DNA of 11,472 nucleotides from Candidatus Neomicrothrix sp. UBA672 (GCA_002299135.1 DBNM01000024.1:8307-19778); one strand, 5' to 3'. Positions 1 to 7,383 are shown, counted from the stretch's first letter. Notes: generated by a model from the sequence alone, not told the origin. Translations and numbers: made by a program.

Positions 1-252
1 CGAGTGGACGCATTTTTTGAATATGGTCTCTCCCCATGGGATATTTCTGCAGGTCATGCTCTTGTAAAAAATGCTGGGGGTGTCATCATGACTATCAATC
101 CGTCAAAATCTGGCGACTATAGACAACCTGAAGTAAACGTATTAAAAAGTTCATCAGAGATTTCCGAGAACACAATTACAGTAGCTTCCTCAGAACATCT
201 AATAGATCAAGTAGTGGAATTAGTAACAAACAGTCAGATAGATTATTCATAA
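1..252 (+). CDS. Inositol monophosphatase family protein, C-terminal part (5' end outside window)
   Basis: The reading frame is open from base 1, so this is the last 83 residues of a longer gene; the GTG at position 4 is not a credible start. The visible part carries the C-terminal signature of Mg-dependent inositol-monophosphatase-like enzymes: a GLSPWDISAG stretch (bases 25-54) in which the Asp of WD (bases 40-42) is the conserved metal ligand, followed by an AGG turn. It ends in the usual last helix after an ASSEHL segment. Family members dephosphorylate myo-inositol-1-phosphate, histidinol phosphate (HisN), fructose-1,6-bisphosphate or PAP. This fragment does not decide between them. An inositol role would suit the PimB-like gene downstream, but that is inference. 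It is followed by a gap of about 120 nt before the next + strand gene. Confidence 0.85.
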   Translation, partial: RVDAFFEYGLSPWDISAGHALVKNAGGVIMTINPSKSGDYRQPEVNVLKSSSEISENTITVASSEHLIDQVVELVTNSQIDYS

Positions 253-373
253 CTATTTTAAAAACATTCAAAAAACCTTTTAAAATCAGTCCATTTGCCA
301 AAATAAAAACAGAGAAAAATTTCTATCTCTACAAAATGCCGCAAGTACCCAAGAAATGAGGCAACATTAAAGT
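253..373 (+). promoter_or_regulatory. AT-rich intergenic region, presumed leader/promoter of the mtrAB-like operon
   Basis: This is the longest non-coding gap in the window (121 nt) and the only one ahead of the two-component operon, so a promoter is expected here. It is very A/T-rich. A TTGCCA (295-300) resembles a -35 box, and TAAAAT (281-286) and TACAAA (330-335) resemble -10 boxes, but no pair has proper spacing. I see no strong hairpin followed by T residues, so no terminator for the upstream gene is called. The best ribosome-binding sequence for the next gene is a weak ATGAGG at 356-361, 12 nt from its ATG. Confidence 0.3.
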
Positions 374-1057
374 ATGAGTGTAAGAATTCTTACAGTAGAA
401 GATGACGAAAGAATTCGAACTGCCGTCAGTCTGGCCCTTCAAGAGGAAGGCTGGGAGGTTGAAGAAACCTCCAATGGTGAAGATGCGTTGGCTTCATTTT
501 CTAGACAACCCAGTGATGTCGTATTGATAGATATCATGCTTCCGGGGATCGATGGGTTTGAAGTCTGTCGAAAAATACGGCGTTTAGGTGATGTGCCTAT
601 CGTTATGGTTACCGCCCGTTCAGACAGTCACGATGTTGTGGCTGGCCTGGAAGCCGGAGCGGATGACTACCTAAGGAAACCTTTTGACTCAAAGGAATTA
701 GCTGCGCGCGTCAGGGCACTTCTTAGAAGGTCTAAGACAATAGGTGCAACGTCAAATTTTTCATTTGACCAACTTGAAATAATTGCCGATGAAGGATTGG
801 TTCGTGTTAATGGTAAGGAAGTTCATCTAACGCGCACCGAATTTAAACTACTGATCGAACTTGCCACCAACTCTGGAAAAGTTCTAAGTCGTGAAGATTT
901 ACTAGAGCGAGTTTGGGGGTATGACTATTTCGGAGATAGTCGCCTTGTGGATGTTCATGTTAGACGTCTTCGAACAAAAGTCGAGATGGATCCTGCAAAT
1001 CCAAGATACGTGGTCACAGTAAGGGGAATGGGTTACAAGCTTCAAACCCAGTTTTAA
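374..1057 (+). CDS. mtrA: OmpR-family response regulator, MtrA-like
   Basis: A 227-residue DNA-binding response regulator. The receiver domain (about residues 3-118) has the acidic pair D10/D11, the phospho-acceptor D53 in IDIMLPGIDG, the switch T80 and the invariant K102 in RKPF. A winged-helix output domain (about 130-225) follows, with WGYDYFGDSR, a DVHVRRLRTK recognition-helix region and the closing VTVRGMGYKL. Length and domain order are standard for OmpR/PhoB regulators. The MtrA assignment comes from DVVAGLEAGADDY, the WGY and VRGMGYK motifs, and the adjacent MtrB-like kinase and GerMN lipoprotein, which reproduce the actinobacterial mtrA-mtrB-lpqB order. In that phylum MtrA controls cell-wall hydrolase, osmotic and division genes. 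The kinase ATG lies 26 nt downstream. Other OmpR-type paralogs (PhoP, RegX3-like) are the alternative. Confidence 0.85.
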   Translation: MSVRILTVEDDERIRTAVSLALQEEGWEVEETSNGEDALASFSRQPSDVVLIDIMLPGIDGFEVCRKIRRLGDVPIVMVTARSDSHDVVAGLEAGADDYLRKPFDSKELAARVRALLRRSKTIGATSNFSFDQLEIIADEGLVRVNGKEVHLTRTEFKLLIELATNSGKVLSREDLLERVWGYDYFGDSRLVDVHVRRLRTKVEMDPANPRYVVTVRGMGYKLQTQF

Positions 1058-1083
1058 TGCCAGTTAAAAGAATCAACTAACCG

Positions 1084-2508
1084 ATGTCTAATGAAAAGTA
1101 TGATCAAGCCCAAAATCTTTCTTACAAACTGAAACTCGGTCTACGAACCAGAATTTCCCTCTTCTTTGCAGTCGGAGGTCTACTGGTATCGATCGGACTT
1201 TCGGGGGCGACTCTTGTGCTCACAAGGCAACAACTTATCGATAGCCGTGAAAATGCTGCGTCGGCTTTTGCTTTAACCAATGCCACACGTTTATCTAATC
1301 AGTTGACACCAGATTCCTCCGTAGAAGATCTGCCATCAATTGTGGATTCAATGACAAAAATCGAAGGAAGTCAGCGATTAATAAGAATTGGCAATGACTG
1401 GCTCCCTTCACAAGAGTTGGACAGGGAAGATATACCGGAGAATATTTTAAACCGCGTTACAGAACTTAAAGCTGGCCAATTAAGAGTTGAAATTAACGGC
1501 AAAACTCGCCTCGTTTTAGGAATCCCACTTCAATTATTTGATGCAGCATATTTCGCTATAGTTGATCTAACCGACCTAGAAGAGACTCTTGATGACCTGC
1601 GTATAATTCTTTTTGGAGCAGGGGCGGGTGTTACGTCTCTTGCTGCACTTCTTGGCTGGTGGATAAGTCGTCGTACATTACGGCCTCTAAGAAATGTAAG
1701 AGAAGCAGCGGAAGCTATCGCTGGTGGTCGTCTAGACACAAGATTAATTCGACAAAGTGATCCTGATCTGGATCGACTATCGGAATCCTTTAATGAAATG
1801 GCCAGAGCTCTCGAAGAGCGTATCCATCGAGACGCTCGATTCGCTTCTGAAGTGAGCCATGAGTTGAGGAGTCCCTTAACCACACTCAAGGCAAGTGTTG
1901 GAGTTCTGGAATCCAGAAAAAATGAACTATCCAAAAGATCTCAAACTGCACTTGATCTCCTATCACGTGACCTGGAAAGATTTAATCGTCTAGTCTCTGA
2001 ACTTCTCGAAATATCCGGTTACGACGCTGGCGCTGCCTCCCTGGAACTGGAAGAGGTCAATATTGCCCAGTTCATACAAGCAACTACGAGGAACGATACT
2101 TCAATAACTTATATGCTTCCTGCCAATGCAGACTCTCTAGTTATGAACGTTGATAAGAGACGTTTAGCGAGAGCTCTCTCGAACCTTTTAGACAATGCTC
2201 ACCGTTACGGAAACGGTCCAACCCTTATAGAGGTTTCAACAAATGAAAATTCAATTCAAATAGCTGTAGAGGATGCCGGACCTGGAATTTCAATAGAAGA
2301 AAGAAAAATTATCTTTGACCGTTTTTCAAGAGGTTCAAGTAGCGGTCAGCGCGGTGATGACGGAGGAACGGGTTTAGGTCTAAGTCTCGTGCAGGAAGAT
2401 GCCCGACTCCATGGAGGGAAAGTATGGGTGGAAAATCCAAAAGGAACAGAATCAGGGACAGGTTCCCGATTTGTGATCGAATTACCCACAATAGGAGAGG
2501 AACTCTGA
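1084..2508 (+). CDS. mtrB: HAMP-domain sensor histidine kinase, MtrB-like
   Basis: A 474-residue membrane sensor kinase. TM1 (about 24-47) and TM2 (about 173-194) bracket a roughly 125-residue extracytoplasmic sensor with no domain I recognise. HAMP follows (about 195-247), then the H-box SEVSHELRSPLTTL with phospho-acceptor H259. The HATPase domain shows the N-box around N367/N371, the G1 box DAGPGI (397-402), the F-box FDRFSRG (411-417) and the G2 box GGTGLGLSLV (427-436). All catalytic elements are intact. The DHp stretch with LERFNRLVSELLEISGYDAG closely resembles mycobacterial/corynebacterial MtrB as I remember it. At 474 aa it is somewhat shorter than typical MtrB (above 500). It should phosphorylate the regulator encoded just upstream. 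The ATG is preceded by an in-frame TAA at 1078-1080, which limits the start. The stop overlaps the next start (TGATG), implying translational coupling. Confidence 0.9.
   Translation: MSNEKYDQAQNLSYKLKLGLRTRISLFFAVGGLLVSIGLSGATLVLTRQQLIDSRENAASAFALTNATRLSNQLTPDSSVEDLPSIVDSMTKIEGSQRLIRIGNDWLPSQELDREDIPENILNRVTELKAGQLRVEINGKTRLVLGIPLQLFDAAYFAIVDLTDLEETLDDLRIILFGAGAGVTSLAALLGWWISRRTLRPLRNVREAAEAIAGGRLDTRLIRQSDPDLDRLSESFNEMARALEERIHRDARFASEVSHELRSPLTTLKASVGVLESRKNELSKRSQTALDLLSRDLERFNRLVSELLEISGYDAGAASLELEEVNIAQFIQATTRNDTSITYMLPANADSLVMNVDKRRLARALSNLLDNAHRYGNGPTLIEVSTNENSIQIAVEDAGPGISIEERKIIFDRFSRGSSSGQRGDDGGTGLGLSLVQEDARLHGGKVWVENPKGTESGTGSRFVIELPTIGEEL
2493..2500 (+). promoter_or_regulatory. Strong ribosome-binding site AGGAGAGG deciding the GerMN lipoprotein start
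   Basis: AGGAGAGG ends 7 nt before the ATG at 2508, inside the end of the kinase gene. It favours 2508 over the upstream in-frame ATG at 2424. The 2424 start would add 28 basic residues, place the signal peptide internally and overlap the kinase by 85 nt. Confidence 0.75.
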
Positions 2509-3137
2509 TGAATAAGAACTTAACTGCTTTTACTCTGCTATTTTTGCTCTCTTTAACAACTGGTTGCACTATTCCTCTTGATGATAGTCCAAGAGAACTT
2601 TCATCAAATTTGCCAGACGCTCTACTGCCACCTGCTTCAACGACTACTCAACCACCCGCGCCCAAGGAAACAGTTAAGATTTTTCTAGCTAAGGCAAACC
2701 TAGATGGCGAAATGAAACTCGAACCGGTGAATCGCGAAATCTCCGGAGACGGTTCAATAAACGTCATATTGGATCAAGTGTTAGCTGGTCCTACTTTGAC
2801 CGAACAGGAAACACAGCTTGTTTCCCCTTTTGCTGAAGGCAGCAAAGTCATTGGTGCCATTCTTGAAAATGCGTTGCTGGAAATACACTTAGATAGTCTC
2901 GATGGTTTTCCTCAAGACGACTCAAAGAGCAACCGTCTTGCTTTTGCCATGCTCGTATGCACGGCTTCAGAATTAATAGCAGGTGCGGATATTTCTTTCG
3001 TCCAAATTATGGTTAGACAAAATGATTCACTTGAAGCTATAAATGCACCTGTTACTGACGGAGACCCTCCCGAAGAGGGTGCTCCTGTACTATGTAGCAA
3101 TTACGCAAGTTTCATGACCGAAGAAGATTTCTCCTAA
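2508..3137 (+). CDS. Short GerMN-domain lipoprotein, LpqB-like partner of the two-component system
   Basis: A 209-residue predicted lipoprotein. The signal peptide has a short polar n-region (MNKN), a hydrophobic core (about 7-16) and a lipobox LTTGC with the lipidated Cys20. A Pro/Thr/Ser-rich linker (about 21-54) leads into a GerMN domain (about 55-183): KIFL strand, VILDQVLAGPT helix, SPFAEGSKVIG, ALLEIHLDS and a VQIMVR strand. Cys151 and Cys196 could form a disulfide outside the membrane. In actinobacteria LpqB follows mtrB, is lipid-anchored, and genetic work links it to MtrB signalling; it has GerMN plus a long C-terminal propeller-like part (around 580 aa in total). Here only the GerMN part exists, and the clean stop 11 nt before glpK gives no hint of decay. 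I leave the symbol empty because of this size difference. The start at 2508 rests on the strong RBS and the signal peptide. Confidence 0.8.
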   Translation: MNKNLTAFTLLFLLSLTTGCTIPLDDSPRELSSNLPDALLPPASTTTQPPAPKETVKIFLAKANLDGEMKLEPVNREISGDGSINVILDQVLAGPTLTEQETQLVSPFAEGSKVIGAILENALLEIHLDSLDGFPQDDSKSNRLAFAMLVCTASELIAGADISFVQIMVRQNDSLEAINAPVTDGDPPEEGAPVLCSNYASFMTEEDFS

Positions 3138-3148
3138 ACAAGGAAGGG

Positions 3149-4630
3149 ATGAAATTGCAAGTAGTTCTAGCTTTAGATGCAGGCACTACAAGTGTTAGAA
3201 CACTAGCAGTGGATCCATCGGGGGGAATTATTGCCACCTCACAGCAAGAATTCACTCAGATATACCCAGAACCTGGTCTCATCGAACATGACCCAGAAGA
3301 AATTTGGCTAGCAGCCGCTAACACATTGAAAAAAGTTTCAAAGCAAGTCGAAGAAATGGGGTATGAAATTGTTTCGATCGGTATAACAAACCAACGTGAA
3401 ACTGCAATCATTTGGGACCAAGAGTCCGGAACACCTTTACACAATGCAATAGTTTGGCAAGATCGAAGGACAACCGACCGCTGTCAGGAACTAATAAAAC
3501 AAGGCTGTCTGAGTGAAATCAGAGCTAAAACAGGCCTGGTGTTAGATCCGTATTTCTCTGCTTCAAAATTCGAATGGATGATCAAATCATCTTCGGTGGA
3601 TTCAAGCAAGAAATTCTGTTTAGGAACAGTTGATTCTTGGTTGATTTGGAAACTGACCAATGGAGAGGTTCACGCTACTGAACCCTCAAATGCTTCTCGG
3701 AGTATGTTGTTCGACCTTAATGAAGGACACTGGTCGGATTCATTGTGTGACATGTTTTCCGTTCCTATTGATTCACTTCCGGAAATTCGTTCAACCTCTG
3801 GACACTTTGGCTCTACAACAAATGAAGGCCCCTTGGGTAAAGAAGTGCCTATTAGAAGCGCTATTGGCGATCAACAGTCTTCCCTTTTCGGCCAAGCTTG
3901 CTTTAAACCTGGTGACACTAAAAACACTTATGGAACTGGGTCTTTTATCCTCACCAATCTAGGTGAAGAAGCACCTCCAATTCATGAAGGACTTTTAACT
4001 ACAGTTGCTTGGCAATTAGACTCTGAATCACCTCTCACATATGCACTGGAAGGTTCAATTTTTTCAACAGGGGCGACAGTCCAATGGCTACGTGATGAGC
4101 TCGGAATAATAAATGATTCTTCAGAACTGGAACAGTTAGCGACAACTTGCCCAAACAATGGAGGTGTAGTTATAGTCCCTGCTTTTTCAGGTTTAGGTAG
4201 CCCTTGGTGGGATCCTGATGCTCGTGGACTCATTGTTGGTCTCACGCGTGGAGTTGGAAAAGCTGAACTTGCAAGAGCAACGATTGAATCAATGGCTTTC
4301 CAAACTCGCGATGTCCTTGAAACGATAAAAAAGAATGGAGTATCAGCTCCGGAGAAATTAAAAGTAGATGGAGGAGCTTCAGTGATGGATCTACTGATGC
4401 AATTCCAAGCCGATCAACTGAAAATTCCTGTTATCCGTTCTTCCAACACAGAATCAACTGCTATGGGTGCCGCTTACCTCGCTGGATTGGCATCTGGCGT
4501 ATGGGAATCATTAGAAAAGGTTGAGACCTTATGGAAGGGTGATCAACCATTTTTACCAGACGCTGATACTGCTCTTCCTGAAAAGCTCTATGAAGATTGG
4601 CTTGATGCAGTAGACAGAAGCAGGAAGTAG
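3149..4630 (+). CDS. glpK: Glycerol kinase (ATP:glycerol 3-phosphotransferase)
   Basis: A 493-residue FGGY-family kinase forming sn-glycerol-3-phosphate from glycerol and ATP, for catabolism or phospholipid synthesis in the cytoplasm. The N-terminal ATPase loop is LALDAGTTS (8-16). The glycerol-contacting residues known from the E. coli enzyme are all present: R83 and E84 in TNQRET, W103 in IVWQDRR, Y135 in LDPYFS and D241 in IGDQQ. The nucleotide-binding half has NTYGTGSF (259-266), GLGSPWWDPDARG (348-360), DGGASVMDLLMQFQAD (407-422) and a TAMGAAYLAG end. The length is close to E. coli GlpK (about 500 aa). GSPWWDP instead of GAPYWDP, and SVMDLL where many enzymes have ANxxL, mark a divergent subfamily. 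AAGGAAGG lies just ahead of the ATG with a tight 1-4 nt spacing. It sits 11 nt after the GerMN gene, so co-transcription is likely. No glpF or glpD is visible. Confidence 0.93.
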   Translation: MKLQVVLALDAGTTSVRTLAVDPSGGIIATSQQEFTQIYPEPGLIEHDPEEIWLAAANTLKKVSKQVEEMGYEIVSIGITNQRETAIIWDQESGTPLHNAIVWQDRRTTDRCQELIKQGCLSEIRAKTGLVLDPYFSASKFEWMIKSSSVDSSKKFCLGTVDSWLIWKLTNGEVHATEPSNASRSMLFDLNEGHWSDSLCDMFSVPIDSLPEIRSTSGHFGSTTNEGPLGKEVPIRSAIGDQQSSLFGQACFKPGDTKNTYGTGSFILTNLGEEAPPIHEGLLTTVAWQLDSESPLTYALEGSIFSTGATVQWLRDELGIINDSSELEQLATTCPNNGGVVIVPAFSGLGSPWWDPDARGLIVGLTRGVGKAELARATIESMAFQTRDVLETIKKNGVSAPEKLKVDGGASVMDLLMQFQADQLKIPVIRSSNTESTAMGAAYLAGLASGVWESLEKVETLWKGDQPFLPDADTALPEKLYEDWLDAVDRSRK

Positions 4631-4634
4631 ACCT

Positions 4635-5114
4635 TTAAGAGACTCTCTCTGACTCACCACTATTTTTAGTCTCAGCCTCGAGCCTTTCCCTTAAATCATC
4701 AACTGCGGCATGAACTATTTTGCTTTCCGCTCGTCGTTTCACAAAGCCAGGCAAACGAACTAGTAAATCTACATCCAAGTTGTAGACAACTTCAGTTTCT
4801 GCATCATCTTCACTAAGAGGATGGAATTCATAATCTCCATTCATTCTCTTAATTAAATCGCTTTCTATCAAGCGCCATGAGATCCTAAGTGGATTGGAAC
4901 CATAGCTGTATCTAAGTGTGTACTTAGTGCTTCTTCCCATTGCTGCCGCACGAAATGAAACGTCACCTGGACGACCATTATCATCCCTAACTAAAACTTT
5001 TACCTCTTTGATGTCATCGGTCCACTCAGAGAGCTTTTCCACATCTGACACCATGTCGAAACATCTCTGCGGAGAAGCTTTAATTACCCTTCTCTGATTT
5101 GCATGATCGCTCAT
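4635..5114 (-). CDS. SRPBCC (START-like) family protein resembling mycobacterial Rv2185c
   Basis: A 159-residue soluble protein of the polyketide-cyclase/SRPBCC helix-grip fold, which forms a deep hydrophobic ligand pocket. Family features in order are an N-terminal strand with VIKASPQRCFDMVSDVE and W31 of SEWTDDIKEV, central strands including YTLRYSYG and ISWRLIESDLIKRMNGDY, and a long C-terminal helix (FVKRRAESKIVHAAVDDLRERL). A charged, Ser-rich tail of about 15 residues ends the protein. The pattern of a KEV segment, an SWxLxESDLIK segment and a KRRAE C-terminal helix matches my memory of Rv2185c (TB16.3), which lies close to pimB' in mycobacteria as this gene lies next to a PimB-like gene. 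Ligand and function are unknown; a lipid or isoprenoid ligand is inference. The ATG at 5114 is chosen over the one at 5126 because GGAGGG lies between them. Confidence 0.8.
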   Translation of the reverse strand: MSDHANQRRVIKASPQRCFDMVSDVEKLSEWTDDIKEVKVLVRDDNGRPGDVSFRAAAMGRSTKYTLRYSYGSNPLRISWRLIESDLIKRMNGDYEFHPLSEDDAETEVVYNLDVDLLVRLPGFVKRRAESKIVHAAVDDLRERLEAETKNSGESERVS

Positions 5115-5118
5115 ATTG

Positions 5119-5124
5119 CCCTCC
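5119..5124 (-). promoter_or_regulatory. Ribosome-binding site GGAGGG deciding the SRPBCC gene start
   Basis: On the - strand GGAGGG lies 4 nt upstream of the ATG at 5114 and overlaps the alternative in-frame ATG at 5126. The upstream ATG would have no ribosome-binding site of its own, so the shorter protein is preferred. Confidence 0.6.
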
Positions 5125-5134
5125 ATATGAAATT

Positions 5135-6265
5135 CTACTGAAGAGTTGCAGAATCTAGTGCCTCAATAAGAGTTTTTGAGAGTTGATCGTAAGAAAAATA
5201 ATTCTCGGTTCGTTTACGCGCATCCACACCCATACGTGTCAATTTTTCTGAGTCCTTTAAGAGGGTTTCTATTGATTGCGCTAATTGTCGTGGATCTTTA
5301 GGATTGTCAATAACAAGACCTGTTTCATTATTTAAAACGGCGTCTGCCGATCCTCCACTTTTTCCTGCAATTTGAGGGAGACCTGATGCTGCCGCTTCTA
5401 AAAAAACTATTCCGAAACCTTCTTGTTCCAGCCCACCCCAACGCGAACGGCATGGCATGCAAAAAATATCTGACGCTCTATACAAATCAGGTAGTCCCAC
5501 CTCTGAAATTTCTCCAAGAAATCTTATGCTCTCTTTTGAATCTTTCGCCAAACCTTTTAATCGTTGAAGATCGCGACCACTTCCAGCAATTAGTAACAAT
5601 AATTCCGGGTGGTCTTTTTTAAGAATTTTGACTGCCTTTATCAAAATATCTACTCCCTTTCTTGGAACTAAACGAGTGACTGCAAGAAGCACAGGGGAAG
5701 TACTCGGAATTTCAAGATCTTTTCGTATTTTCTCTTTCTCTAAAGGAGTTGCAGGGCAGAATCTTTCAACATCAACACCAGGTGGAATAATCGCTAAAGG
5801 CAAACTTTGTTTTGCTATTCGCTCCGCCTCTTCCGCTGGATAATTCCCTGCGCAAATAACTAAAGAGGCTTTTTTCAGAGTGTTAGCTAAGAATGATTTA
5901 ACAATGGGTATTTTTCCAGGGATTGCTAATTCCGCTCCATGAATAACAAGTGCGTATGGCATCTGGCTCCTTGGAGCTACTACACCGAGTGGAAATGCCG
6001 GATCCCAAACTATTAATTCACCTTCAATATCTTTTTGCAATTTTTGCGCATTTCTATTGATCTTAGGAGTCGGCAGTAAGACCTTGTTGGGGGATCTAAC
6101 TGTTCGGAAAGGTTGTTCAGAGTCAAATTCTCTATCACCTGGAAAAGGAGTGGTGTAAACATAGAAACTCGTAGCTGGTAAACGTCGCCACAGCTCCCAA
6201 AGATACGATTGGATTCCTCCTACTTTTGGTGGGAAGTCATTTGTAATCAGTATGTGCTTTCTCAT
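5135..6265 (-). CDS. pimB: GT4-family glycosyltransferase, PimB'-like GDP-mannose-dependent mannosyltransferase
   Basis: A 376-residue GT-B fold enzyme without membrane segments, expected at the inner face of the membrane. The N-terminal domain opens with LITNDFPPKVGGIQSYL, whose Gly-Gly loop (16-17) contacts the donor phosphate, and carries VIHG with H109. The C-terminal domain has PPGVDVERFCPATP (161-174), TRLVPRKG with R198 and K203, and the EGFGIVFLE motif (282-290) with donor-binding glutamates, preceded by CRSRWGGLEQ. These segments match corynebacterial/mycobacterial PimB' as I recall it, the enzyme adding the second mannose to phosphatidylinositol monomannoside. The acceptor here is inferred; related GT4 enzymes such as MgtA use other lipid acceptors. 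The start has a GAGGG ribosome-binding site (6272-6276) and overlaps the queG stop by 4 nt (ATGA), so translation is probably coupled. The neighbouring SRPBCC gene supports the PimB' reading. Confidence 0.82.
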   Translation of the reverse strand: MRKHILITNDFPPKVGGIQSYLWELWRRLPATSFYVYTTPFPGDREFDSEQPFRTVRSPNKVLLPTPKINRNAQKLQKDIEGELIVWDPAFPLGVVAPRSQMPYALVIHGAELAIPGKIPIVKSFLANTLKKASLVICAGNYPAEEAERIAKQSLPLAIIPPGVDVERFCPATPLEKEKIRKDLEIPSTSPVLLAVTRLVPRKGVDILIKAVKILKKDHPELLLLIAGSGRDLQRLKGLAKDSKESIRFLGEISEVGLPDLYRASDIFCMPCRSRWGGLEQEGFGIVFLEAAASGLPQIAGKSGGSADAVLNNETGLVIDNPKDPRQLAQSIETLLKDSEKLTRMGVDARKRTENYFSYDQLSKTLIEALDSATLQ

Positions 6266-7383
6266 AAATAACCCTCTGCTTCAGCCAGCACAATTTCGTT
6301 TAAAACTAGAGGGTCAGAATCATTTCTTGCCAGATCTACAAGTTCTTTATGACCTAAACGAATACTCGCCCATGCTGCATGACTTCTTAACAAAGGATCA
6401 GAGTTAAGCAAGTACTCCATTAAGAGAGATTTAAATAATTCATTCTCAGTTTCTTTGGAGTTTCCAATTGAAACAAGTGCGTTACGTTTCAAGTATCGAG
6501 GGTTCCTCTCTGCTATGTACCAAGAAGAAAAACGTTCTAAAAGTTTTTCATCGTCAGCTTCTAATATTTCTACTGCAGGATAATCAGCTTGAACATCTAA
6601 GTCTTCTTCACTATTGCGCTCTTCCTTTCCCTCTGGACATACTTCCTGGCAATCGTCACAACCATAAATACGATGCTCAATGCTTTCTCGGTACTCGTGT
6701 GGAATTATCCCGGGAGCTTGCACAAGCCACGCTATGCATTTTCTGGCATCCACTACTCCTGGCTCGATGATTGCCCCTGTGGGGCAAGCATCTATACAGC
6801 GCTTGCAAACACCACAATCTTGTTGAACTTTTTCACTTACCGGAAGTTCAGCATTCGTGACAATTGAACCTAAAACGAACCAACTCCCCTGCCCAGGAAT
6901 TAGAACATTGCCATTCTTGCCATGCCATCCGATGCCTGCTCGAATAGCCGCCGCTCGGTCGACTAGAGAATTTTCATCTGCAACAACTTGCGCTTTCCAT
7001 CCGTCCTTTTTCAATATTTCCGCAATCGGAGCAAGGGCATTACGAAGAAGACTGTAATAATCCTTTCGCGCGTACGCAGCTATTCGTACTGCTTCAGTGT
7101 CTACTTTTTCGAGACGCGGAGATGGGGTTCTGAGAGCTCCTACAATCAAAGACTTTGCATCCCCCATTATCATTTTTGGTGTAGTGGAACGTTCAGGATT
7201 TCGAAAAGTGAACTGCATTCCTCCATGGAGTTCTTTTTCTTTCCTTCGCTCTATTTCAATTCGTGTTTCCACAAAGGGTTCCGCATCAGTGACGCCCCAT
7301 GCAGCTAAACCTAACTCTGGTGCTAGATCTGAAATCTTTTCAAAATAGTCACTGCCTGAATTACTATTCAACTCAACACTCAT
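6262..7383 (-). CDS. queG: Epoxyqueuosine reductase QueG
   Basis: A 373-residue cobalamin-dependent iron-sulfur enzyme catalysing the last step of queuosine formation in tRNA: reduction of epoxyqueuosine to queuosine at the wobble position. The N-terminal cobalamin-binding part contains VVADENSLVDRAAA, with D136 in the place of the conserved catalytic Asp, and GWHGKNGNVLIPGQGSWFVLG (from about 152). Two [4Fe-4S] sites are complete: C190, C193, C196 and C200 in CGVCKRCIDACP, and C216 with C242, C245 and C249 in CDDCQEVCP. The C-terminal region (about 295-373) has short HEAT-like helical repeats, including NPRYLKRNALVSIGN and LLRSHAAWASIRLG, as in full-length QueG. No other queuosine gene is in the window. 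No good Shine-Dalgarno sequence precedes the ATG, and no internal Met occurs before residue 56. It lies 25 nt after the Cys-rich gene and overlaps the PimB-like start by 4 nt. Confidence 0.93.
   Translation of the reverse strand: MSVELNSNSGSDYFEKISDLAPELGLAAWGVTDAEPFVETRIEIERRKEKELHGGMQFTFRNPERSTTPKMIMGDAKSLIVGALRTPSPRLEKVDTEAVRIAAYARKDYYSLLRNALAPIAEILKKDGWKAQVVADENSLVDRAAAIRAGIGWHGKNGNVLIPGQGSWFVLGSIVTNAELPVSEKVQQDCGVCKRCIDACPTGAIIEPGVVDARKCIAWLVQAPGIIPHEYRESIEHRIYGCDDCQEVCPEGKEERNSEEDLDVQADYPAVEILEADDEKLLERFSSWYIAERNPRYLKRNALVSIGNSKETENELFKSLLMEYLLNSDPLLRSHAAWASIRLGHKELVDLARNDSDPLVLNEIVLAEAEGYL

Noticed and set aside
253..373. Possible rho-independent terminator after the inositol-phosphatase-like gene
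   Set aside because: TTTTAAAA-type symmetry is present, but there is no GC-rich stem followed by T residues; this is consistent with plain AT-richness.
1530..1934. Antisense 134-residue open frame within the kinase gene
   Set aside because: It is Ser/Arg-rich low-complexity translation opposite the conserved HAMP and H-box coding region, with no family resemblance; a reading-frame shadow.
2424..2507. Upstream in-frame ATG at 2424 for the GerMN lipoprotein
   Set aside because: It overlaps the kinase by 85 nt, has no ribosome-binding site, and would put 28 basic residues before a clear signal peptide and lipobox; 2508 has a strong RBS and a TGATG junction.
6468..7348. Several + strand open frames opposite queG
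   Set aside because: They lie fully antisense to the strongly conserved iron-sulfur and cobalamin regions of QueG and resemble nothing known.
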